Source: Vicingus sp036171675 | GTDB lineage: Bacteria > Bacteroidota > Bacteroidia > Flavobacteriales_E > Vicingaceae | NCBI GenBank assembly: GCA_036171675.1 | Contig: JAVHRO010000068.1 | Location: 1-15,517, forward strand | DNA: 15,517 nucleotides | Direction: 5' to 3' | Made by a program: the position numbers and the translations under genes | Part shown: piece after piece, positions 1 to 7,002 of the stretch | Layout of the letters: each line of letters opens with the position of its first letter | Numbering within the stretch: position 1 is the first letter of the stretch | Notes under the pieces: generated by a model | Seen by the model: only the letters and a program-made list of their open reading frames with translations | Told to the model about the DNA's origin: nothing | The model's database searches: none

Positions 1-495
1 TAATCCAGTAATAATTTCGTGCATTTCTTTTTCAAAACCAACTTCGAGCGATTTATCAAACTCATCCAACACTAATATTTTGATGTGCTCTAACGAAAAA
101 CTATCTCTGTAAATTCGGTCTGCAACTCTACCAGGCGTTCCAATCAATATTGCTGGACGATGTTTTAAATCAATTTTATCTTTAGAACCCGCTCTACCAC
201 CATACACCGCATTTACTTTATAACCTGCTCCCATTTCTCTTACCACTTGTTCAATTTGCATGGCCAACTCTCTTGTGGGAACTAGAATCAACACTTGAAT
301 TTCTTCACAATTCTTATCCAATTCGGCAATAATGGGCAATAAAAAAGCCAACGTTTTACCTGTTCCAGTTGGAGATAATAATATTACATCAGCATTTTTG
401 GTAATTACTTGTTGAGCCTCTTCCTGCATTGGGTTGAGTTGTTCAATATTAAGCTTGCTTAATATGTTGGATTGTGTTTTTATGGTTGTCGACAT
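1..495 (-). CDS. DEAD-box RNA helicase, N-terminal part (gene runs off the left edge)
   Basis: An ATP-dependent RNA helicase of the DEAD-box type, expected to act in the cytoplasm on structured RNA (ribosome assembly or RNA turnover). Only the first 165 codons are in the window. In order I see a Q-motif-like NPMQ (residues 21-24), motif I SPTGTGKT (41-48), Ia PTREL (73-77), GG (99-100), Ib TPGR (120-123) and motif II written DEFD (144-147) instead of DEAD. So most of RecA domain 1 is present, and motif III plus domain 2 lie outside. The start at 495 (ATG) is favoured because the usual short leader precedes the Q motif and a TAnnTTTG box lies just upstream. It is transcribed divergently from the radical SAM gene. 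The family is secure; the biological RNA target is not deducible. DEFD still supplies the catalytic D-E pair, so activity is expected. Confidence 0.92.
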   Translation of the reverse strand, partial: MSTTIKTQSNILSKLNIEQLNPMQEEAQQVITKNADVILLSPTGTGKTLAFLLPIIAELDKNCEEIQVLILVPTRELAMQIEQVVREMGAGYKVNAVYGGRAGSKDKIDLKHRPAILIGTPGRVADRIYRDSFSLEHIKILVLDEFDKSLEVGFEKEMHEIITGL

Positions 496-500
496 GGATA

Positions 501-508
501 CAAATGTA
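501..508 (-). promoter_or_regulatory. Bacteroidota -7 box (TACATTTG) for the helicase gene
   Basis: On the minus strand TACATTTG matches the Bacteroidota TAnnTTTG -7 consensus. Only 5 nt (TATCC) separate it from the helicase ATG at 495. No clear -33 TTTG is visible 17-23 nt upstream, so the call rests on the -7 box and its position. If transcription starts 5-7 nt after the box, as is usual, the mRNA would begin at or next to the start codon. Confidence 0.5.
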
Positions 509-520
509 CTTTAAAAAAAA

Positions 521-549
521 TTTGATGTGACAGGATAATTGTATCTTTG
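521..549 (+). promoter_or_regulatory. Bacteroidota promoter (TTTG-N17-TATCTTTG) for the radical SAM gene
   Basis: A TTTG at 521-524 is followed after 17 nt by TATCTTTG at 542-549. Both elements match the Bacteroidota primary sigma factor consensus (-33 TTTG, -7 TAnnTTTG), and the spacing is in the known range. The start codon of the downstream gene is at 554, four bases after the box, so the expected transcript start coincides with the ATG. This leaves no room for a ribosome binding site. Confidence 0.65.
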
Positions 550-553
550 AAAA

Positions 554-2410
554 ATGCCAATCAAAACGCTGTTAATCACTCCACCATTTACGCAGTTAAA
601 CACTCCGTATCCAGCAACGGCATACTTGAAAGGTTTTTTGGATAAGCAAGGGGTTGAAGTGGCACAATGCGATTTGAGTGTTGAATTGTTTAACAAGGTT
701 TTTACTCGAGAGTTTATTCAACGTATTTTTAATGAGGCAGCAGCGCACAAAAGTTATGAATATCCATTGGTTTGGGAACAACGAAACGACTACATAACGA
801 AAGTTGATCAGGTAATTGCCTATCTTCAACAACAAGAAGTTACTGCAGCTTATCAGATTAATCGTGAGGGATTTTTACCAAAAGGACATCGCTCAACTAT
901 TGATTTTGAGGAGTTTGAATATGCTTTTGGAAATTTGGGAATTTTGGATAAAGCAAAACATTTGGCAACCATTTTTATTGAAGAACTGGGCGATTTTATC
1001 AAAGCCAATGTGGACGAATTTTTCTCTTTTACCCGATACGCCGAAACCATTGCAACCGCCGCAAGCAGCTTTGATGAAATTGGCAAATATTTAGGCTACA
1101 CCACCACCCTTATTGAAGACACAATGTTGTTGCTAATGATGGCAAAAATTGACGAACACCAACCCAATTTAATTTGTTTTACCATTCCTTTTCCGGGTAA
1201 TTTGTTTTCAGCATTGCGTTGCGCCAAGTTTATAAAAAAACAGTCTCCTAAAATAAAAATTGGTTTTGGTGGCGGTTATTGCAATACCGAATTACGGTCG
1301 TTAACGGATGTTAGAATATTTAAATTCATAGATTTTATTACGCTCGACGATGGCGAGTCACCAGTTTTGAAATTGATACAGTTTCTAAACAACGAAATTG
1401 AACAAAATCAATTAGAACGAACCTTTTTATTGGAAAAAGGGAAAGTAGTGTATCAAAACAAGTTACCGAACACCATTTTTCATCATAACGAACTACCAGC
1501 ACCCACTTATGTCGGTTTATTGCAAAACAACTATTTGTCGTTTTTAGATGTGATGAACCCTATGCACCGTATGTGGACCGATGGACGTTGGAATAAACTC
1601 ACTGTTTCGCATGGATGCTATTGGAAACAATGTTCGTTTTGTGATGTGAATTTAGATTACATAGGCAATTATCAAAACACCACAGCAGAAAAATTAGTAG
1701 ATAAAATTGAAAAACTGGTTGCTGAAACTGGTATTTCTGGATTTCATTTTGTAGATGAAGCTGCGCCACCCAAAGTATTAAAGGCTCTTGCAGAAGAATT
1801 GTTGAAACGAAAAATATACATTACTTGGTGGACCAACATTCGATTTGAAAAAACTTTTACCCCTGAATTATGTGAGCTTTTAGCAAAGTCGGGTTGTGTT
1901 GCGGTGACTGGAGGCTTAGAAGTAGCTTCAGATCGATTGTTGGAAAAAATGAATAAAGGAGTTGATATTGAACAAGTGGCAATAGTAACCAAGTCGTTTT
2001 CAGATAACAACATTATGGTGCATGCTTATTTAATGTATGGTTTCCCAACTGAAACTGAACAAGAAACCATCGATTCGTTAGAGATTGTGAGACAGTTGTT
2101 TCAACATAATTGCATACAGTCTGCTTTTTGGCATCAATTTACCGCAACGTTCCACAGTCCCGTTGGTAAAAATCCAGATGAATTTGGCATTAAAATCGTA
2201 GGTCCAAAATTTGAAGGCTTTGCTCAAAACGATTTGTACCACAAAGACCCTACTGGTGCTAAGCACGAACTTTATACCAAAGGATTAAACCTTGCTCTAA
2301 ACAATTATTTACATGGGGTAGGTTTTGATGTTGATTTAAAAAATTGGTTTGATTTTAAAATACCATCAACAACCATTAACACTGAATTAATTTCTTCTTA
2401 TTTGGCTTAA
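554..2410 (+). CDS. Radical SAM protein with B12-binding-like N-terminal domain
   Basis: A 618-aa radical SAM enzyme of unknown reaction. The N-terminus (LLITPPF, then PATAYLKGFLDKQG) and the segment near residues 200-280 (ICFTIPFPGN, GFGGGYCNTELR, LDDGESP) resemble the Rossmann-like cobalamin-binding domain of B12-type radical SAM proteins. I see no DxHxxG cobalamin-ligand motif, so B12 may not be bound base-off or at all. The radical SAM core starts about residue 345. Cysteines 355, 360 and 363 form CX4CX2C (GCYWKQCSFCD), one residue wider than the classic CX3CX2C. They are followed by FHFVDEA, a TGGLE stretch and YLMYGFPTET, all typical of the TIM-barrel core. The ATG at 554 is chosen because the first beta strand begins at once and no other in-frame Met lies near. 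The gene appears to stand alone: 163 bp and a new promoter separate it from the transporter genes. Family certain, substrate unknown. Confidence 0.9.
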   Translation: MPIKTLLITPPFTQLNTPYPATAYLKGFLDKQGVEVAQCDLSVELFNKVFTREFIQRIFNEAAAHKSYEYPLVWEQRNDYITKVDQVIAYLQQQEVTAAYQINREGFLPKGHRSTIDFEEFEYAFGNLGILDKAKHLATIFIEELGDFIKANVDEFFSFTRYAETIATAASSFDEIGKYLGYTTTLIEDTMLLLMMAKIDEHQPNLICFTIPFPGNLFSALRCAKFIKKQSPKIKIGFGGGYCNTELRSLTDVRIFKFIDFITLDDGESPVLKLIQFLNNEIEQNQLERTFLLEKGKVVYQNKLPNTIFHHNELPAPTYVGLLQNNYLSFLDVMNPMHRMWTDGRWNKLTVSHGCYWKQCSFCDVNLDYIGNYQNTTAEKLVDKIEKLVAETGISGFHFVDEAAPPKVLKALAEELLKRKIYITWWTNIRFEKTFTPELCELLAKSGCVAVTGGLEVASDRLLEKMNKGVDIEQVAIVTKSFSDNNIMVHAYLMYGFPTETEQETIDSLEIVRQLFQHNCIQSAFWHQFTATFHSPVGKNPDEFGIKIVGPKFEGFAQNDLYHKDPTGAKHELYTKGLNLALNNYLHGVGFDVDLKNWFDFKIPSTTINTELISSYLA

Positions 2411-2518
2411 CAATAAGTATCAAGTTTTGCTGTTTTATGCTTAAGTCAATGCTGAAAAACGTGTTAATTTGTTTAAGCCATTTATCATTTTTCTTTTCCA
2501 TTGGTGTAATAAGCAACA

Positions 2519-2545
2519 TTGCAAGTTGGTTTATACCTAAATTTG
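2519..2545 (+). promoter_or_regulatory. Probable promoter (TTG-N16-TAAATTTG) of the ABC transporter operon
   Basis: TAAATTTG at 2538-2545 fits the Bacteroidota -7 box TAnnTTTG, with a TTG at 2519-2521 sixteen nt upstream as a shortened -33 element. A start 6-7 nt after the box would leave an untranslated leader of about 22 nt before the ATG at 2574. It lies in the 163-bp gap before the first transporter gene and is the only good promoter candidate I see ahead of the five-gene cluster. Confidence 0.5.
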
Positions 2546-2573
2546 CACATTAAACTTACTATATCTTCAACTT

Positions 2574-3278
2574 ATGATAGAAATTAAAGACCTGCACAAG
2601 TCTTATCAAATGGGGAGCAATTCACTTCATGTACTTAAAGGAATTAACTTTAGTGTTAAAGAAGGCGAATTGGTTGCTATTATGGGTTCATCAGGTTCTG
2701 GTAAATCAACATTGCTAAATATTTTAGGAATGCTAGATGTATTAGATGAAGGTAGTTATACGCTTGATGGTGTACCAATTGTAAACCTCAATGAAACAAA
2801 AGCGGCCAAATACCGAAACAAATTTTTAGGATTCGTATTCCAATCTTTCAATTTGATTAATTACAAGTCGGCATTAGAAAATGTTGCACTTCCATTATAT
2901 TACCAAAAAATACCCCGAAAAGAGCGTGAAATCATTGCCATGAAATACTTGGATAAAGTGGGTTTAACTCAATGGTCAACTCATTTGCCTAGCGAACTCT
3001 CGGGTGGACAAAAACAACGGGTGGCAATAGCTCGGGCCTTGGCTGCTCAACCAAAAGTTTTATTAGCAGACGAACCAACAGGAGCATTAGATTCTAAAAC
3101 GTCGTACGAGATTATGCAACTTATCCAAGAAATTAACGACGAAGGAAAAACAATTTTAATTGTAACTCACGAAGCAGATATTGCTAACATGTGTAAACGA
3201 ATTGTATTACTAAAAGATGGAATTATTCTAGAAGACAAAGTAATTAATCAGGTTAGAATCACTTCTTATGTTCAATAG
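2574..3278 (+). CDS. ABC transporter ATP-binding protein (MacB/LolD type)
   Basis: The nucleotide-binding subunit of an ABC transporter of the MacB/LolD/FtsE group, 234 aa, which is the normal length for a stand-alone ATPase. All motifs are intact: Walker A GSSGSGKST (38-46), Q-loop Q90, signature LSGGQ (142-146), Walker B VLLADEP (162-168) with catalytic E167, D-loop ALD (171-173) and switch histidine H199. It should sit on the cytoplasmic face of the inner membrane and drive the two permeases encoded next. Its last 11 bp overlap the first permease gene, so the two are translationally linked. In E. coli MacB the ATPase is fused to the permease; here it is separate, as is common in Bacteroidota. 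LolD is an alternative relative, but the adaptor and TolC genes downstream favour a MacAB-TolC-like exporter. Confidence 0.95.
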   Translation: MIEIKDLHKSYQMGSNSLHVLKGINFSVKEGELVAIMGSSGSGKSTLLNILGMLDVLDEGSYTLDGVPIVNLNETKAAKYRNKFLGFVFQSFNLINYKSALENVALPLYYQKIPRKEREIIAMKYLDKVGLTQWSTHLPSELSGGQKQRVAIARALAAQPKVLLADEPTGALDSKTSYEIMQLIQEINDEGKTILIVTHEADIANMCKRIVLLKDGIILEDKVINQVRITSYVQ

Positions 3279-4497
3279 CGATAGCTGGCAGGAAATATTT
3301 CAAACCATTAAAAAAAACAAATTGAGAACCTTTTTGTCGGGGTTTACTATTTCGTTAGGAATTTTTATTTTCATCATACTATTGGGCTTTGGTAATGGAT
3401 TAACCAACTCTTTTAACCAATTTTTTTTAGACGACGCTACAAACACTTTTTTTGTTTTTCCTGGAAATACAAGCTTACCATACAAAGGCTACAAAGCCAA
3501 CAGAACCATTCAATTTAAAAACGACGACCTTACTGATATACAACAAAATTTTAGATTTTATTTAGCCTATATTTCTCCTAGAGTTTTTAGAAACGCTAAT
3601 GTAATTTATAAAAATAAATCCAATTCTTATTCATACCGAGGAGTAGCTCCTGCTCACCAGTTTTCTGAAAAAACCATCATCATGAAAGGAAGATACCTTA
3701 ATGATGATGATATTAAAAACAAAACTAAATATGCAGTAATTGGTAGGTTGGTTGAAAAAGATTTGTTTCAAACTGAAAACTCAATTGGTAAATACATAAA
3801 TATTGGTGGAACCGCTTATAAAGTGATAGGCGTTTTTCAAGACGAAGGAGGAGATAATGAAGAACGTAATATTTTTGTGCCTTATACCACCGTTCAACTG
3901 GCCGAAAAAAATACCGATAATATTGACCAAATTGTACTCGCATTTAATCCACAAATAGGTTACGCTGGTGCAATGATTTTTCAAGAAAAACTTACCAATT
4001 TTTTAAAAGAAAAACACAGCATTGCGCCTGCTGATGAAAGCGGAATGTTTATTAGAAATGTTGCCGACGATATGAACAACAATCAACAATTTGCTACGAT
4101 ACTAAAAATTATCGTTTCATTTGTTGGCATAGGAACGTTGCTCGCTGGTGTTATTGGAATAAGCAATATAATGGTTTTTGTGGTAAAAGAACGAACAAAA
4201 GAACTTGGTGTTAGAAAAGCGTTGGGAGCATCGCCATATAGTATTATTTCAATGATACTACAAGAATCGATTTTTATTACAACCATTGCTGGGTATGTTG
4301 GATTAATAGGTGGAATTATAGTAATAAATTTTGTTAAAGACTCGTTAGAAGATTATTTTATTAAAGACCCCTATATTGATCTGGGAACTGCCATTTTTGC
4401 TACAGTAATATTAATATTTTTTGGAGCAATTGCAGGGTATGTACCAGCTAAAAGGGCAGCGAACATTAAACCAATTGTGGCATTGCGTGATGAATAA
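3268..4497 (+). CDS. ABC transporter permease, MacB_PCD/FtsX type (first of a pair)
   Basis: An inner-membrane permease, 409 aa, with the four-helix plan of the MacB/FtsX family. TM1 is at about residues 22-44, then a large periplasmic domain (about 50-270, MacB periplasmic core type), then TM2 about 279-306, TM3 about 331-355 and TM4 about 372-392. The cytoplasmic stretch after TM2, KERTKELGVRKALGA (307-321), is the family hallmark that contacts the ATPase; the C-terminus ends in the usual PIVALRDE style. The ATG at 3268 overlaps the ATPase gene by 11 bp. It is a paralogue of the next gene, so the functional unit is probably a permease heterodimer with one ATPase dimer. In the type VII ABC family such machines do mechanical work on a periplasmic substrate. 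The substrate is unknown. Confidence 0.93.
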   Translation: MFNSDSWQEIFQTIKKNKLRTFLSGFTISLGIFIFIILLGFGNGLTNSFNQFFLDDATNTFFVFPGNTSLPYKGYKANRTIQFKNDDLTDIQQNFRFYLAYISPRVFRNANVIYKNKSNSYSYRGVAPAHQFSEKTIIMKGRYLNDDDIKNKTKYAVIGRLVEKDLFQTENSIGKYINIGGTAYKVIGVFQDEGGDNEERNIFVPYTTVQLAEKNTDNIDQIVLAFNPQIGYAGAMIFQEKLTNFLKEKHSIAPADESGMFIRNVADDMNNNQQFATILKIIVSFVGIGTLLAGVIGISNIMVFVVKERTKELGVRKALGASPYSIISMILQESIFITTIAGYVGLIGGIIVINFVKDSLEDYFIKDPYIDLGTAIFATVILIFFGAIAGYVPAKRAANIKPIVALRDE

Positions 4498-4509
4498 AAA
4501 AATTAAGTT

Positions 4510-5766
4510 TTGATATTTAGAAAAGACACATGGATAGAAATTTTAGACTCTGTTTCAAAAAACAAAGTCAGAACCACCATTACCGTAATTGGAGTGCTTT
4601 GGGGAATTTTTATTTATATCGTTTTATCTGGAGCTGCAAAAGGATTGGACCATGGATTTGAAAAACAATTTGAACGAGTTGCCATAAATAGCATGTTTGC
4701 TTGGGCTCAACAAACCAGTGTTCCATATAAAGGATTCAAAACAGGGCGACCTTTGCAATTAAAACTTGGCAATGTTGAAACCTTAAAAAATAAAATACCC
4801 GAAATTCAATTTATTGCTCCACGTAATGCTAAAGGGGTTTTTGACGGAATTTCACCTACCATTTCTAGAGGTCAAAAAAGTGGAAATTACAATGTATATG
4901 GCGATTTTCCTGTATTATTAAAAATTGCAACCAAGGACATTTATGACGGTGGCCGTTTTCTAAATCAACAAGATATCAAATTAATGCGAAAAGTTTGTGT
5001 TATTGGTGAGCGAACACAAAAAGAATTATTCGATGCAAAAGAATCTCCAGTGGGGCAATTTATCAAAATTGATAATAGTTTCTTTCAGGTAATTGGTGTG
5101 CATAAATTTACCGAAGGTGGTGGTTTTGAGGGAGATGGTGATGTGTACATTCCGTTTTCAACGTTTCGAAAGCTATATAATACTGCCGATAATGTGGGTT
5201 GGCTTGCTATTGCAGCATACAACGACGCGGATGTTATCCAGGTTGAAAAAGATGTGAAAAGGATTTTAAAAGAAATTCATAATGTTGATCCAACCGACGA
5301 TCGGGCTTTCGGCTCATTTAACTTAGGAGAGATTTTTAATAAAGTTAAGGGATTTTCAACTGGGCTTAATTTTTTGTCGTTGGTGGTTGGTATTGCTACG
5401 ATTTTGGCGGGGGTAATAGGAATTGGAAATATTTTATTAATTTCAGTTAAAGAACGAACCAAAGAGTTAGGTGTAAGAAGGGCTTTGGGCGCAACACCTA
5501 ACGAAATTAAAGGACAAATAATTCTAGAATCGGTTTTTTTAACCCTTGTTTCAGGAATAATCGGAATTGTGTTAGGGGCTTTAGTTCTTTCTGGAATAAA
5601 TGCAGGAACAAAAGATGTTGAGTTTCCTTATGCAAACCCAACTGTTCCAATTCCCTATATTTTTGGAGCGTTGCTTTTAATGATAATTTTAGGAACTTTA
5701 ATAGGATTAATACCTGCTCAACGTGCTGTAAGCATTAAACCTATTGACGCTTTAAGAGAAGAATAA
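4510..5766 (+). CDS. ABC transporter permease, MacB_PCD/FtsX type (second of the pair), TTG start
   Basis: A 418-aa inner-membrane permease paralogous to the preceding one: TM1 about 22-42, a periplasmic domain to about 277, TM2 about 286-313, the motif KERTKELGVRRALGA just after it, TM3 about 336-360 and TM4 about 382-402, ending PIDALREE. The start is a TTG at 4510, twelve bases after the previous stop. It is preferred because the N-terminus it gives (FRKDTWIEILDSVSKNKVRTT) aligns with that of the first permease (FNSDSWQEIFQTIKKNKLRTF), and the first downstream ATG would remove TM1. A rare start codon could lower its translation relative to its partner. Both copies keep all core features, so neither looks degenerate. 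Confidence 0.93.
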   Translation: MIFRKDTWIEILDSVSKNKVRTTITVIGVLWGIFIYIVLSGAAKGLDHGFEKQFERVAINSMFAWAQQTSVPYKGFKTGRPLQLKLGNVETLKNKIPEIQFIAPRNAKGVFDGISPTISRGQKSGNYNVYGDFPVLLKIATKDIYDGGRFLNQQDIKLMRKVCVIGERTQKELFDAKESPVGQFIKIDNSFFQVIGVHKFTEGGGFEGDGDVYIPFSTFRKLYNTADNVGWLAIAAYNDADVIQVEKDVKRILKEIHNVDPTDDRAFGSFNLGEIFNKVKGFSTGLNFLSLVVGIATILAGVIGIGNILLISVKERTKELGVRRALGATPNEIKGQIILESVFLTLVSGIIGIVLGALVLSGINAGTKDVEFPYANPTVPIPYIFGALLLMIILGTLIGLIPAQRAVSIKPIDALREE

Positions 5767-5801
5767 ATTCAACTATAATTTTTAACTAAACAGAATAAAA
5801 G

Positions 5802-6926
5802 ATGAAAAAAATAATGAAATACGTGCTGATTGTACTGATAATATTGGGTGTAATTTATGCAACTTACTTTTTTATATCGTCGAACAATACTTCGGCTGTA
5901 ATATATAAAACCGAAATTGCTGCCAAAACCACTATTGAAAAGAAAACCATCGCTACTGGAAAAGTAGTACCAGAGGATGAGGTGGAAATAAAACCACAAA
6001 TCTCGGGTATTATCGAAACCATTTTGGTAAAAGAAGGGCAGTTGATAAAAGCAGGCGATTTAATTGCTAAAATAAAAGTCGTTCCTAACGAAGCAGCATT
6101 AAATAGTGCTATAGGACGTGTTAAAAATGCTAATTATGTTTTCGATAACGCAAAGCTCGATTACGATAGAAACAAAGTGTTGTACGAAAAACAAGTCATT
6201 TCTACTCAAGATTTTAATGCTGTTGAACTTCGTTATAACCAAGCAAAACAAGAACTATCAAATTCTCAAAATGATTTACAAATTATTCAATTAGGAACTA
6301 GAGAAGGTGGCTTAGCCAACACCAACATTAAAGCAACCATTTCCGGAACCATTTTAGAAATACCTGTAAAAATTGGAGATCAGGTTATTGAAAGTAACAA
6401 CTTTAGTCCAGGAACAACCATCGCATTTATTGCCAATTTAAGTAATATGGTGTTTGAAGGAAAAATTGATGAAGCTGAGGTTGGAAAACTTAAAATTGGC
6501 ATGCCATTAAAAATTAGTTTAGGTGCCATTAACGATAAAGAATTTGACGCAAAACTTCGTTTTATTGCTCCAAAAGGAATTGAAGACCAAGGAGCGGTTC
6601 AGTTTAAAATTGAAGCTAATGTAACTTTAGATACTGCATTTTTTATTCGTGCTGGTTATAGCTCAAACGCCTCATTGGTGTTAGAGAAAAAAGTGAATGT
6701 TTTAGCAATAAAAGAAGCCTTACTTCAATTTGATAAGGAAACCAATAATCCTTATGTTGAGGTAGAAATTGGTCCGCAAAAATTTGAACGTAAAGATGTT
6801 ACGTTGGGTATTTCAGATGGAATTAATGTTGAAATATTAACTGGCCTAAAACCTTCAGATAAAGTTAAAGTGTGGAACATCACCCAACCTGAAAAAATAG
6901 AATCAAAAAAGGATAAAGAAATGTAG
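5802..6926 (+). CDS. Periplasmic adaptor (membrane fusion) protein, HlyD/MacA type
   Basis: The adaptor that bridges the inner-membrane ABC complex and the TolC channel, 374 aa. An N-terminal membrane anchor spans about residues 5-27 without a lipobox. The lipoyl half-motif lies at about 62-92 (KPQISGIIETILVKEGQ, then AGDLIAKI). A helical hairpin follows at about 94-165, rich in N, K and Q and shorter than in E. coli MacA, then the second lipoyl half (about 175-195, SGTILEIPVKIGDQV), a beta-barrel domain (about 215-290) and a membrane-proximal domain to about 360. The tail is highly charged (ESKKDKE). ATG at 5802 follows the second permease by 35 bp, consistent with one operon. The family is clear. 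RND adaptors share this fold, but the neighbours are ABC permeases, so a MacA-like role is inferred. Confidence 0.93.
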   Translation: MKKIMKYVLIVLIILGVIYATYFFISSNNTSAVIYKTEIAAKTTIEKKTIATGKVVPEDEVEIKPQISGIIETILVKEGQLIKAGDLIAKIKVVPNEAALNSAIGRVKNANYVFDNAKLDYDRNKVLYEKQVISTQDFNAVELRYNQAKQELSNSQNDLQIIQLGTREGGLANTNIKATISGTILEIPVKIGDQVIESNNFSPGTTIAFIANLSNMVFEGKIDEAEVGKLKIGMPLKISLGAINDKEFDAKLRFIAPKGIEDQGAVQFKIEANVTLDTAFFIRAGYSSNASLVLEKKVNVLAIKEALLQFDKETNNPYVEVEIGPQKFERKDVTLGISDGINVEILTGLKPSDKVKVWNITQPEKIESKKDKEM

Positions 6927-7002
6927 GGAGTATAGTCTCCTTAGCTAATAATAAACAGCTATGGTTTTAGCACCCCCGCTTTTATGTATAAATCTTTAAA
7001 AA

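Noticed and set aside
816..1094. Overlapping plus-frame frame inside the radical SAM gene, and similar short antisense frames throughout the window.
   Set aside because: They lie within well-supported genes, show no domain or composition of their own and have no promoter or start context; they are shadows.
2403..2480. Inverted repeat TGGCTTAA (2403-2410) with TTAAGCCA (2473-2480), plus a nested GCTTAA at 2439-2444, near the radical SAM stop codon; considered as a terminator.
   Set aside because: The loop is 62 nt (28 nt for the nested form), stems are AT-rich and there is no immediate T-run of terminator type; only a loosely T-rich stretch follows.
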